From positions 14,159,726-14,223,725 of the forward strand of contig NC_063448.1 of assembly GCF_020379485.1 (NCBI RefSeq): DNA of 64,000 nucleotides, given 5' to 3'. Shown piece by piece: positions 24,953 to 36,511 of this stretch. How positions within the stretch are numbered: position 1 is the stretch's first letter; every line of letters begins with the position of its first letter. A program made the translations under genes and the position numbers. The notes beneath the pieces are model-generated. The model saw only the letters and a program-made list of their open reading frames with translations. It did no database searches and was not told the DNA's origin. This DNA is from Brassica napus. Taxonomy: Eukaryota > Streptophyta > Magnoliopsida > Brassicales > Brassicaceae.

Positions 24953-25723
24953 TCACCCCTCATACGCACCCAGGTTGGCATCATTGTCCTTGTTTTCGAA
25001 CTCGTGCGCATCAGGAAGCTCTTGAAATATATCCACCGTCATCTTATCCCTCATAGTCTTCCCGTTAGCCTTAGCAAAGTCTTTTTTACTAAACTCTATC
25101 CCAAGAGCATGACATTCAATGTACTTTAGAGTGTACACGCCACAATCACCAGCTCGGGCCGGACTAACCCGTGTAGGGGTTGAATACTTTCTCTCTTCAA
25201 TGTATCCAGTGAAGATAGCAAGGTACGCGAGCCGCTTGCGATCATCCCGAGACCACCCTTCACATCTCTCAAATGCTGCTATTATCTCCTGAGTAGATGG
25301 CTCAGCTTCGACATGAACTCCCAACATCTCCCAAAAAGAAGTCAACCCCTTTGTAACAACACAGTGAGGTCTCTCAAGGTCCTCGATGTACTCGCAGTTT
25401 AGACCAGTGAGGTTTTCAAACTCTAACAGTGAAAACCTCACAGGTTGTGGACCAACGGGACTCCACAGCTCATACTTCTTCTTTATGTCCAGCTGGAAAC
25501 CGAGCATGTAGTGAACCAGCCTTGAAGCCCAATCAAATCCCAGCTCTTGGAACTTGATGAAAACTCCCAACTTCGACTCCTTCAGCTCTTCATATTCGTC
25601 ATCATGAAGAGCTTTCTTTAAAGCAGCATGCAACGTCCAACAAGTATGATACGAAATGTTATGCAGTGCGGGGGGCTCTTCCCCTAATGTATATATCCTA
25701 CGGGGGAGTTCTGGCATCTCCAT
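24953..25723 (-). CDS. DUF1985-type protein fused to the C-terminal part of a Ulp1-like protease domain
   Basis: It is a 256-residue product from ATG at 25721-25723, preceded by a TTTGCAG acceptor-like sequence, so a non-coding 5' exon upstream is likely. Residues ~20-190 have the DUF1985 look of Kaonashi-MULE Ulp1 proteins (GVFIKFQELGFDWASRLVHY, GLNCEYIEDL, KRLAYLAIF). They join directly to the Ulp1 catalytic-cysteine segment (ARAGDCGVYTLKYIECHALG) and its tail. The His and Asp parts of the protease triad, expected upstream of the Cys box, are absent. Full-length relatives are several hundred residues longer, so this looks like an in-frame internal deletion rather than an active SUMO protease. 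It lies opposite to and downstream of the transposase remnant. Capture of these genes by MULEs is known in Brassicaceae; function here is unknown. Confidence 0.75.
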   Translation of the reverse strand: MEMPELPRRIYTLGEEPPALHNISYHTCWTLHAALKKALHDDEYEELKESKLGVFIKFQELGFDWASRLVHYMLGFQLDIKKKYELWSPVGPQPVRFSLLEFENLTGLNCEYIEDLERPHCVVTKGLTSFWEMLGVHVEAEPSTQEIIAAFERCEGWSRDDRKRLAYLAIFTGYIEERKYSTPTRVSPARAGDCGVYTLKYIECHALGIEFSKKDFAKANGKTMRDKMTVDIFQELPDAHEFENKDNDANLGAYEG

Positions 25724-26919
25724 TTTTTTTTGCCTGCAAAACAATCAAAGACAACCATCTCAAACAATCAAAGACTTATAATTAAGTCGTCTGGCAAGTT
25801 TTCCAGCTGAAAGACTTATAATTAAGTCGTCTGGAAAGTCTTCCAGCTGAAAGGCTTTCCAGACGACTTAATTATAAGCCTTCCAAGACTTCCAGTTTTA
25901 TGTTCATCTTTTCCTCAATCAATCACTCGACAGTAAGAGATATAACTTACCGGCGGCGGAGTTCAACGAGACGCCTCTGAGAGAATGCGCGCTAGGGTTT
26001 CCTCTCGGATCTTAAATAGAGGAAGCGGCTGTGAGAACGGTGGTGAGAACGACGGTGATAACGGCGGAGAGATAACCGGCGGTGAGAACGATGGATTAGA
26101 GATAATCGACGGAAATCGCCTTCGAAATCGCCTTTGAGAGAAACGGCGTTAGGGTTTTCTGATTTTCGCAAAACAGTGAATTAAAAAAAAACATCTTATA
26201 TATTGCCGGTAAATAATCCGGTTAGGTTTAAAAGTACATTGTAAAATTAAAGGTTCGGTCCGGTTTGGATGACTTACTAGTAAGTCGTCTGTTGAATACT
26301 GTACATCAGACGACTTACTAGTAAGTCGTCCCAGACCCTAAATTTAACCCCTAAACTAAATTGACTAAATTAACTAACTAACCACGTTATAAAGCCGTAG
26401 TTATACTTAAATAGTGTTTACTATACACAGAAATAAACACACTTAGGTACATTTTAAAGTTTTCAAAAAAACATTTATGCATTCCAGAATCTAACCTTAA
26501 GAACACATACAATACTACAACATATGTTGGCAAAACCTAAACCAAAGAATATCATGACTCACTACTTTCACTCTTCTATGTTGAAAACAATTAAATTTTG
26601 TTATATCTTAATTTATATCTCTTAAAACATATGTTAATTACATGATTTCCATTTTTCACTTATCAAAATATTTTTTACAAAAATTTTAAATTATTTCTAA
26701 GTAGAACTAGACCAGACGACTTACTGTAAAGTCGTCTGGACAGACGACTTACGGGGGTTAAAAACGTAAAAAAATTTCGGTTTTTTTGTTTGTTCACAAG
26801 GGGCTGGTTGTAATTTCAATAGCCTTTTAGGTTACTTTTGCATTTGATTTAAGTTTGAGTTTACCTTTGTGTTTGAAATCAAGTTGTGAATCATATTTGG
26901 TAATTTTCCCTAAAATGTA

Positions 26920-27179
26920 CTCTATCTGTTTCATAAAAAGTGTAACTTTATATTTATTTATTTTATTTCAAAAATCTCTAATTCTACATTTTCAATGTAA
27001 TTTTATACACTAAATCTATCTTTTACTCTTTTGAATAATAAATTGATTTTTATCTTAATATTTTTCATTTAATTAAACATACATTATATACATTAAATAA
27101 AGACATTTTAGTCTATTATCCAATTTTTTTAATCACCGTAAAAAATATGAAATTGACATTTTTTAAGAAATATAGAGAA
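26920..27179. mobile_element. Stowaway-like MITE (~260 bp)
   Basis: The left end CTCTATCTGTTTCATAAAA and the right end TTAAGAAATATAGAGAA form an imperfect terminal inverted repeat, continuing with AGTGTAACTTT against AAATTGACATT. TA dinucleotides flank both sides (26918-26919 and 27180-27181). It lies immediately against the right target duplication of the large MULE, so the MULE entered at its very edge. No coding capacity. Confidence 0.5.
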
Positions 27180-27181
27180 TA

Positions 27182-28189
27182 ATAGCTAATGATTTAGTAT
27201 TGTATTTATGAAGACTATTGTGCACTGTTCACAATAAAGCTAAGTATTGCTTATAGAGGATGCTTATTGGGTATCATTTACTAATTAAATAATTTAGTGT
27301 ATAAGAAACAAAAAGAATTGAAACTACAATAAAATACATCAACTATTCTAAGCTTTGGAAAGTGTTAAAAAGCTTTAAATGCTGGAATAAAACATAAACA
27401 ATTAAATATAAATAAATGTTGATAGTTTAAAATACAGTGGTATAAGTTGTAATGTTGAAAATAAGCTAAATGTAATTTCAAAAAAAAAATCATGTTTTAA
27501 TAGTATAATTATATTTTGATTACCGAAAATAGGTTTATTAAAGAAACAAAATACATTTCTACCCAATAGTTTTATAGATATATAACTAATAATTTTAAAA
27601 GAAAATTAAAAAAAATTCTAATTATATGTTTTACAATTCAAGTTTTTATATTTTTTTTAGAATTTTGTTATTGATTTTCTTTTCAATTCTATTTTTAAAA
27701 TTTTTAAAACTCATGCCAAAATCTCACCCCTTAATTTTAAATCCATATTTTAGAATTAGTTAACCTTAGATGTATAAATATGTATTAATCATTCAATAAA
27801 ACCACTTATGATCATTTTTTTTTTGGAGTTCTTTTGTGAAAATAAACTAAAAATGTTATCCTTAGAAATTCTTCCTTTGTATATAATACATATTAAAGTG
27901 AATTCGTTATATTTAACTTTTTATGTTTAAACCAATAGTTAATTTCAAAAACTTACTAATGAAATATGTTTAGCAACCAAATTATATTTTGTTTTTCTTT
28001 TAATTATCAGAATCTTTATATTTAAATTAGGAATATAATCCACAAGAAACTATCGCTTAATTAATAATCCATGAAGAGTTAGGAATAAAGTTATTTGCAA
28101 ATTTTATCACTTAATTAATAATCACATTACCTTTTCTAACTAAATACACAGTATAAAACTTAATCACTCCGCTCACATTTTCAAACCAT
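27182..28189. other. AT-rich intergenic region between the two MULEs
   Basis: Very AT-rich, with runs of A and T. I see no gene, tRNA or structured repeat. Confidence 0.6.
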
Positions 28190-28762
28190 TAATTAAATGG
28201 GCTTTTTGCAGAATTGACCTATAACTTAAAGTCAAACACAAAACTAACCTTTTTTTTTTTTGAAAAATGGTTTTGCCCTATTCACCCCACAAGTTCCTAT
28301 AATTTACGAAAATGCCATCAATTTTTTTTTTTTCGAAAATGACATTTTTACTCTCTCACCCTCATCATTTTCAAGTAATTACAAGATTGCCATTGTCATC
28401 AATACCACAACCACCATGAACAACCAATTTGAAGCTCTTAATGCTCCCAAAATCGATTTACCCTTCTTCTTTTTCCATTCTTGTGAACTAAACACAACAT
28501 ATCTCTCACTTTCTCTCCACAATGAGCTCAAAAAACTCAAGATTTTGATTCTAAATTTTTTATGGTTCATAGAGTCATAGAAGCTAACGATTCTGGGTGG
28601 GTTACTTTCGTTTGTGATTCTGTGTGCTTGGAGAAGCCTTATGTATGCTAAGGAACTTATCTCACCAATTTAAGGTATGACATCGAGTTTTTTTCCAGAT
28701 CTGTTCGTCAGACGACTTACTTGGGAAGTCGTCTGGCTGTAGACAACTTACTTGGAAGTCGT

Positions 28763-29534
28763 CTGGTCAACGCAGAGGTTATTTTTGCAATTGACTTTGA
28801 AATCTGTAACCTGAGACGACTGAAAGTTAAGTCGTCTGTTTTTGTTTGGTTTCAAAAAAATTTCCAAAGAACGTAGACGACTTACATTTCAGTCGTCATA
28901 GGTTAGTTTTGCATTTGACTGGATAATTTCAGAAGTTTGACTTCCCCAGACGACTTACATTTCAGTCGTCTGGCGAAAATTAAAATAATAATATTTTTTT
29001 AAAAGTAGACGACTTACAGTTAAGTCGTCATAGGTTAGTTTTGCAATTGAAAAAAAAACTTCAAAATTTAATTATACATAGACGACTTATAATTCAGTCG
29101 TCCGCGAGACGACTTACTTGTAAGTCGTCCAGGATTTGTTTCCGAGATTCTGGTCAAACCTCGTAAATCCTGGATGACTTATATTTCAGTCGTCTCGTGG
29201 ACGACTGAATTATAAGTCGTCTGTATATAATTAAATCTTGAAGTTTTTTTCAATTGCAAAACTAACCTATGAGGACTTAACTGTAAGTCGTCTACTTTTA
29301 AAAAATATTATTATTTTAATTTTCACTAGACGACTGAAATGTAAGTCGTCCAGAAAAGTCAAACTTCTGAAATAATCCAGTCAAATGCAAAACTAACCTA
29401 TGACGACTGAAATGTAAGTCGTCTAGCTTTTTGGAGTTTTTTTTTAGCCAAACAATAGTAGACGACTTATTTTTCAGTCGTCCGAAATAACAGATTTCAA
29501 AGTCAATTGCAAAAATAACCTCTGCGTTGACCAG
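28763..29534. repeat. Long inverted repeat (~370 bp arms) of AGTCGTC motif units
   Basis: The left arm starts CTGGTCAACGCAGAGGTTAT and the right arm ends ATAACCTCTGCGTTGACCAG; the axis is near 29150. Between them run matching blocks such as GACTTTGAAATCTG against CAGATTTCAAAGTC. Many ACGACTTACATTTCAGTCGT-type half-palindromes sit inside. It occupies the same position relative to the left end as the inverted repeat of the larger MULE. Confidence 0.85.
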
Positions 29535-30179
29535 ACGACGTATAGTTTAGTCGTCTGGACAACTTAGATTGAAGTCGTCCGCGTCTTCTCCGCTAGTTTT
29601 TAAGTCTTCTACGTTAGTTTTTGAATAACTTGTATTTTTAAGAGTGATAAGTAACTTCAAGATATGTAAAACTCATATTTACAAAATATGTTCTCTCCCT
29701 TAGTTTTACTAAATTTGACTAAGTTTTTCAACGTAAACTTATAATAAAATATGATATGCTTTGACTAGTTACTATTGTTTGTTTTCATCTCTTAAGTATT
29801 ATTGTTATAGACAATAATGATGACTATTGTTATGAGTTGGAAGAAGGGTTAAAATGCTTCTTAAAATGTTGTATCAATATAAAGCTACCAACATTCTTGT
29901 TTATTAAGATGAGAAAAAGGCCATTGGAGTTTATTATTGCATATGAGAGATCCAAAGATAAGAAAAAGGCTACTGAAGTCTATTATTTCATTGATTTGTA
30001 AATGTGTAAACACATTGTTAGCACATGTAATACATCTTGGAAAATATTATTACTGATTTTACAAAAAATTCACAACTAAAAGAGTAGACATGCAATTCAC
30101 AAAACAGACCACAAACAAAACTATTATAGATCATTCCTCTACAAAGACAAGCTTGGATTCCACTTGAGTAGACAAGACC

Positions 30180-31260
30180 ACACGACTTTTAAGAAGTCCA
30201 GACGACTTCTAAGAAGTCCAGACGACTTCCAGGAAGTTCATACGACTTTGTCAGAAGACTTTTAGGAAGTTTAGACGACTTCCAGACGACTTTACAGGAA
30301 GTCCAGACGACTTTATAGGAAGTCCAGACGACTTTTTCAGAAGACTTCCAAGAAGTCCAGACGACTTCCAGACGACTAACAGGTAAGTCATCCTAGAAGT
30401 CTTCCAGATTTGAAAAACCTGCATATTAAATCCAGATCTGAAAAACCTGCATATCCAAAAACGTTCAAATGGCTTAAAAACAGAAAAAATGAGTGAAAGA
30501 TTAGATAAATCTACCTTTACAGAACACACAAAAATACATATCTAAAAATAATAGATCTACCTTTAAATTAGTGGAAGATGAGTACCATCTAATTAAAAAC
30601 CTGCAAAAAAGATAGATTAGTAAGAAAGACATGAGACAAAACTGGAAAATTCATATAAAGTTTGGTGTTTTCAAGTCAAAGAGATTAGAGTGGGTTTGGA
30701 GAGTTTTAGTTTGGGAAAAAAGTAAGAACTTTATACAACAAGAAGTTACCAAATGAAGAAAAATCAGACATAAGAACTTACCAAAACGCTCAGATCTATT
30801 ATGAAAGGGAGACTTCGTCAGAAGACTTCCATGAAGTCCAGACGACTTCCTGGAAGTCCAGACGACTTCCTGGAAGTCCAGACGACTTTGTCAGAAGACT
30901 TCCAAGAAGTCCAGACGACTTCCAGACGACTTCCAGACGACTAACAGGTAAGTCGTCCAAGAAATCTTCCAGATCTGAAAAACCTGCATATCAAATCCAG
31001 ATCTGAAAAACCTGCATATCCAAAAACGTTCAAATGACTTAAAAATAGAGAAAATGAGTGGAAGATTAGATAAATCTACATTTATAGAACACACAAAAAT
31101 ACATATCTAAAATTATTAGATTTACCTTTAAATTAGTGGAAGATGAGTACCATTTGATTAAAAACCTGCAAAAGAGATAGATTAGTAAGAAATACATGAG
31201 ACAAAACTGAAAAATTCATATAAAGTTTGGTGTTTTCAAGTCAAAGAGATTAGAGAGAGG
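30180..31260. repeat. Direct duplication of ~565 bp inside the non-autonomous MULE
   Basis: Copies lie at about 30240-30690 and 30810-31260. Both contain a cluster of AGTCCAGACGACTTCC motifs, then CCAGATCTGAAAAACCTGCA, then AAATTAGTGGAAGATGAGTA and CATATAAAGTTTGGTGTTTT. The reverse-strand frames at 30251-30529 and 30891-31094 are the same repeat read backwards and are not supported as genes. Confidence 0.8.
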
Positions 31261-32367
31261 TTGGAGAGTTTTAGAATGATGAACATTACATTTTTGTTGC
31301 AGCCATTTGAGAGAAGGAGAGAGAATGTGTAAATTTTTCTTTATATAGGGAGACAAAAAAATCCAATTAGGTTAAATATTTTTGACTCAGACGACTTCCT
31401 GGACGACTTACATTTCAGTCGTCTGGTGAAGAAATTAAAACAGACGACTTACATGTAAGTCGTCCAGAAGATTTTAATATTTTTAGCGGGAAATTAAATA
31501 TTTTTAGCGGGAAACTAAAATAGAAGACTTTCCAGACGACTTACTTGTAAGTCGTCTGGTTTAAATTATTTAAGCGGGAAAATAATTTTTTTAAAAAATT
31601 TTAGGCGGGAATATTTGGACGACTTACATGTAAGTCATCTGTTTTAATTTCTTCACCAGACGACTGAAATGTAAGTCGTCCGAGTAAATTATTCAACAGA
31701 CGACTGAAATATACGTCGTCCGAGTAAATTATTCATCAGACGACTGAAATATAAGTCGTACACACCCTAAACATAACCCCTAAACTTAATTATCTAATTA
31801 ACGACTTCATAAAATCAAATCAAACTTGAAAAGTGTTTACTATACACATAAATAAACACATATAGGTGAAAACTAATTTTTGAAAAAAACATTTTAGTTT
31901 TCCAAAATCTAACCCTAACAATACATACAATACTACAACATATGTTTGCCAAACTCCTAAACCAAAGTATTTCATGATTCACTACTTCCACTCATCTATC
32001 TTCAAAACAAATCAATTTTATCATATCTTAATTTATATCACTTAAAACTGTTTATAATTACTTGATTTTTATTTTTCACGCATCAAAATATTTTTTTACA
32101 AGATTTATAAATTATTTTTAAAATAAACCGGTACCAGACGACTTACACTTCAGTCGTCCAGACGACTTCCAACATCTCAGACGACTCAGACGATTTACTA
32201 GGGCTATATTCGTAAAAATGACTTCTGTTTTTTTGTTTGGTCACAAGGGGCTGAGCTGTAATTTCACTAGGCTTTTAGGTTAGTTTTGCATTTGATTTAA
32301 GTTTGGGTATATGTTTGGGGTTAAAATCAAGTTGTGGGTTAGTTTTAGCAAAAACCCCTAATTAGAT

Positions 32368-33680
32368 TCTCGAAAACTATTGATAAATTTAGCAACAACA
32401 CTATGTTTTATGCTGTCCTCTTTTGGGTGATGTACTTATTTGTAAATTTTATTATTTTAAAACAATATTAGTTTTCTGAATTTTATTTATAAAAATTAAG
32501 TACTGATAGCATTGTGTCTTTGTTTATTATAATAAATAAACATATGTTGTAAATGGTTCACTATATTTTTTTTTTCAAAATAAAATAATTCTATAATAAA
32601 ATTGGATTTTCTTTCGATAATTTTTTTTTCTTTTCATGGCATATACGATTGAGTGGCTAGTTGGACTGTTTTTCTACGCATTATTCAAGATTCATTTTTC
32701 ATTTTCTATGGGAAGACCGACCACTAGACGAACTCTAAAACATTCGTCCATTAGTGCATAAAATAGAGCGATAAACAAAAAGTAAATGAAATAATTTATT
32801 TGTAAAGTAAATCTATTAAATATTTTTATTTTAAATTCTATTTTACAGTGAAAAATAGAGTGAAGTTAAAAATGCTCTAATGTTTTTGTTTTATTTATCA
32901 TACATTATTTTCTAATTTCTCATTTCATAACAATTTATATATTCTTTTTTCTTAGAATGGTCTTGTTTTGTAGAAAACTGTAAATATATGTTGCGGATTT
33001 AAGACGCACATTCTAGATTTTGTAAGTTGAAAATAATCACAGACATGTGTTTGTTAGTTACATAGCGAACGCGTCCAACTCTAGATCTTTAAAACGTGTG
33101 CTAGTTATATGGTGAACGCGTCCACCTGTATTATACATATGGTTGTGTCATTCTATTAGCGTAGGTGCCGCTGATCTAAATATACATACCAATTTCAAAT
33201 TACTCAAATTACTATAGCAAAATATGGTTGTGTCCTTGTTGTTTCTTTTCTTTCTTGAATAATAAGTTGCTAGCAACAATGCGAAAAATTCGAAAATAGT
33301 ATCAATATTAATATTTTACCAAAAAAAAAGATTATGTAAGAATCTTATATAACAAAGTGACACATGAAAACTTTTAATATAGAAAACGAATGTTTTGTTA
33401 CATATGTTTTGAAATCCATGTAACATAAGGGATAGAAGATTTTGCTCAATAAAAAAATAATAATAATGGAAGATATTACGTAAGATGTCATAAAGACCGT
33501 TGGAAAATTATCTTCACTCATTTCATCCTAATCAAAGTTAAAACTTTTATCATCTTAAAATAAATCAATTTTGTCAAAATAAATAAATCAAGTAACTGTA
33601 TTTTTTTTTAAAAAATAACATATGCCACTTTCTCAAACTTTATACATGTATTTTACTGACAAATATATAAAAAGTGTCAT
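32368..33680. other. AT-rich intergenic region
   Basis: No gene recognised. CGAACGCGTCCA occurs near 33065 and GAACGCGTCCACC near 33113 in otherwise AT-rich DNA, a small direct repeat. Nothing else stands out. Confidence 0.55.
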
Positions 33681-33689
33681 ATGGCATTG

Positions 33690-34609
33690 CGATAATGGCA
33701 ACCTTTAAGTTAGAAGACGCCGTAATATGCGTTGTGATAATTATTGTCTAAGACATAGAGAGCCAGAAGAGACTGCTACTCATGCGATCTTTGAGTATCC
33801 ACTGGCTTTACAAGCATGAGCATTATCATCAACATTGTCGAGCTCTCAAATCTTCCATGTACCAAGTATTTATGCTAATATGAACTACCTTTTTTGGAGA
33901 AAGAGTAGTATTATGAAGCCAGAAGATGATAAAGATCCCTATCCTTGGATAGTTTGGTACATCTAGAAAGTTAGAAATGATAAGTTGTTTAGAGGCATAG
34001 ACAGAGACCCATTGAAACTAGTCAGGTATGCAGAGAGTGAGTGTCAAGCTTGGTACAATGCAAGAGACTCTGTACTGTTTCCTCCACAGGTACAAATTGC
34101 TGAAGAAACACAAGCTTTAAGCTTGGGTAATATTTGCATGGTGGATGGTTCATGGACCTCCACAACTCAGTTTAGTGGTATGAGATGGGTTTGGAAAGAT
34201 AGCATGGGGATGATTCAACTCATGGGGACAAGGAATTTAAGGAGGCGAGAGACATTGTTACACTCGGAACTGGAAGCGCTACAATGGGCAATGGAGAGTA
34301 TGATACAACACTCGACCTGTCAGATATTTGGGACAGATTGCAAGGATCTGATTGCAATGGTAGAATAGCCACAAGCTTGACCCAACTTCTCAACGGAGCT
34401 AGAAATCATTCAAACTCTTCGATTGTGTTTTTCGGACTTCGAGATCAGCTACTTCCCAAGGACGCAAAATGAGATTGCAGATTCGTTAGCTAGGAATGCA
34501 CGTTCTTTTCATAGATCTTTATGTTTTATTGGTTGTTCTATTCCGGCTTGGCTACCAAGACCACCTCAAGTTTGAGTAATAGAATAGTCGTTTGCTGCAA
34601 AAAAAAAAA
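33690..34609 (+). mobile_element. 5'-truncated LINE (L1-type) fragment with RNase H domain
   Basis: Only the 3' end of a plant L1-type element remains. About 33690-33880 has remnants of the zinc-binding RT-associated region (HREPEETATHAIFEYP). From 33985 there is an RNase H (RVT_3) domain with VDGSWTSTTQFSGM, LLHSELEALQWAMES and GTDCKDLIAM. The frame is lost near 34366 and continues in another frame through NEIADSLARNARSF to 34575. An A-run at 34599-34609 is the LINE tail. It is not functional. Confidence 0.85.
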
Positions 34610-34622
34610 GGGTTAGAAAACG

Positions 34623-34682
34623 CTTGAACAATATGTTTTATTATACATGATACTTGAACAATATGTTTTATTATACATGATA
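34623..34682. repeat. Two tandem 30 bp copies
   Basis: Two identical 30 bp units beginning CTTGAACAATATGTTTTATT lie just after the LINE tail. The surrounding spacer (34610-34920) is otherwise featureless. Confidence 0.85.
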
Positions 34683-34924
34683 TTGTTCCCTGGTTGGTTT
34701 TACCTAAATGCTATATAAGACAATACCTATTCTTAATCTGAAATCCATGCTACATAAAGATGAAGATATTATGTAAAATGCAATCAAAGTGTTTAAAATT
34801 ATATAAATTGACATCTTAACCCAATTCAGAAAAGTAAAGAAAACTATTGTTGTAAAAAATTAATTATACCTATTCGTCTTCTCGTTTTGACACATGAGGT
34901 ATATTTTATCTATGTTCGCTGTAT

Positions 34925-36511
34925 AGTTCAAATCTCAGGCAATTTTAATAAGGTAAGAATGTCTTTTCGGTTTTTCAATTATCTCACTGAGCACTCTGAT
35001 TTTCTTCCTGCGGTTAAAAGAGTGTGGAATGAGACTCAAGCTATTCATCACTCACGGGAATCACTGAACAGATTTCAGGCTAAGTTAAAGCTACTGAAGT
35101 ATGACATGAAAATGCTTAACAAGACTCATTAAGGGGACCTGCCTAACAGAACAAAGCAAGCTTTTGAGGAGATGTGTCGATGCCAAAATTTGGCTTTTTT
35201 GGACCCGAACCCCGTATATTTTGCAGCGGCAGCTGAGGCATCTGAAAGGTGGAACAAACTGGCCAGTATTAAAGAAAAAAAATTTCGCCAGAAGTCCTGT
35301 ATTAGATGGTTTGGAGCTGGGGATCATAATACAATATTTTTTCATCGAGCAGTGCAGACAAGATCTTCTCGAAACACAATTAGAAGTTTGGTTAACGCGG
35401 CTGGTGAAACTCTTACTATGATCTCAGATATAAAGAGGGAAGCAGTTCAGCATTTCAGAGATTTCTTCAAGCTCATGATCAAGCTGTTGAAGTAGATTCG
35501 TATCCTATGCTGCAGGAAATACTCACCTATCGATGCCCTACCAGATTCGTAGCCCCTGTCTCTGCTGAGGAAATAAAATCAGCTTTACATGCTCTCCCGA
35601 ATGATAAGGTATCAGGTCCAGATGGTTTTACCAAAGAATTTTACATTTCTGCTTGGTCTATTATTGGAGAAGAATTCATCATAGCAATGAAATCTTTCTT
35701 CTTGTTTGGTTTCTTACCCACCGGAACTTATACTACGATCCTTACACTGATACCAAAAACGGAGGAGGCGTAGTCTATGAATGATTATAGGCTAATAGCC
35801 TGCTGCAATTTACTATATAAGGTCATATCAAAAGTCTTTGCTCGTCTTCGTAAAACCATTCTACCGGATGCAATCAAGCCAAATCAGACAGCTTTCATTA
35901 AAGGTCGGCTGTTGCTAAAAAATGTGCTCCTAGCGTTGGAACTTGTGAACGGGTACCATAGGACCTCGAATTCCAATAGAGCCACAGTGAAGTTTAATAT
36001 CTCCAAGGCTTTCGACACAGTCAAGTGGTATTTTATAACTTCTTTCCTCAAAGCCATGGGCCTCCCCGCTCAGTTTTTACTTTGGATCAAGGTCTGCATA
36101 TCTATTGCATCGTTCTCTGTCAACATCAATGGTAGTTTGGAAGGCTTTTTAACTAGTGCTAGAGGTATTCGTTAAGACTTCTCCCTGTCGTTTTATCTCT
36201 ATGTCATATTGGATAATGTCTTGACTAAGTTGTTGAATAACGCAGCGGCATCACATCAGTTCGCTTATCACCCGCAGTGTAGAAGTGCAGCTCGCACATC
36301 TCATTTTGCCGATGATATACTGGTGTTTACTGATGGTTCAGTCAGATCTTTACGTGGTTTTCTGGAAGTTATGAATCAGTTCGCCAGCATCTTAGGACTT
36401 CACATACATGCATCTAAATCCACCATTTTTGCCGCATGACAGACTATAGACCCGCTAATACACGAAGTTGAGCGTATAGGAATCAAGGTGGGAACTTTAC
36501 CGGTTCGGTAT
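34925..36511 (+). mobile_element. L1-type LINE, left part (split by the Gypsy element)
   Basis: This is a reverse transcriptase remnant on the forward strand. Visible are RWFGAGDHNTIFFHRAV, the RT start (VSGPDGFTKEFY), KPNQTAFIKGR, motif A (FNISKAFDTVKW) and motif C (FADDILVF). In motif A the usual aspartate before ISKAFD is Asn. There are stops at 35129-35131, 35771-35773 and 36173-36175 and frame changes near 35480 and 36180, so it is dead. The 5' end is truncated. The frame ends at 36511 in PVRY and resumes at 49862 (YLGMPFTTKALTKQDYE), which proves the interruption. Confidence 0.88.

Larger units (their letters stand above)
20503..26910 (+). mobile_element. Mutator-like element (MULE), 6.4 kb, with transposase remnant and Ulp1-type gene
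   Basis: It is flanked by a perfect 9 bp duplication TAAAATGTA (20494-20502 and 26911-26919). The left end reads GGGTTTTTTGCAAAATTGAC and the right end TTTGGTAATTTTCCC; similarity between ends is weak beyond GGG. Contents in order are: a motif-rich long inverted repeat (21080-21735), a forward MURA-type transposase pseudogene (21876-24199), a tandem block (24183-24650) and a reverse-strand DUF1985/Ulp1-type gene (24953-25723). Arrays of GACGACTTAC / GTAAGTCGTC occur through the non-coding parts. The combination of MURA and a Ulp1-like gene is what is known for Kaonashi-type MULEs of Brassicaceae. Confidence 0.88.
28199..32358. mobile_element. Non-autonomous MULE related to the 20.5 kb element (4.2 kb)
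   Basis: The left end GGGCTTTTTGCAGAATTGAC and right end TTTTAGCAAAAACCCC form a terminal inverted repeat (GGGsTTTTTGC). Flanks TAATTAAAT (28190-28198) and TAATTAGAT (32359-32367) are a 9 bp duplication with one mismatch. The first ~450 bp align with 20530-20990 of the larger MULE and the last ~250 bp with its right end (both contain GCATTTGATTTAAGTTTG). It has no transposase or Ulp1 gene. Its interior is AGTCGTC motif arrays, a long inverted repeat and a tandem duplication. It would need transposase supplied elsewhere. Confidence 0.85.

Noticed and set aside
28260..28580. 106-residue open frame similar to the one at 20555-20857
   Set aside because: The similarity is due to both lying in the shared left terminal region of the two MULEs. 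Codon content is low-complexity and the frame has no recognisable domain.
32640..33660. Possible small MITE or gene fragment between MULE and LINE
   Set aside because: No inverted ends, target duplication or coding similarity could be found by eye.
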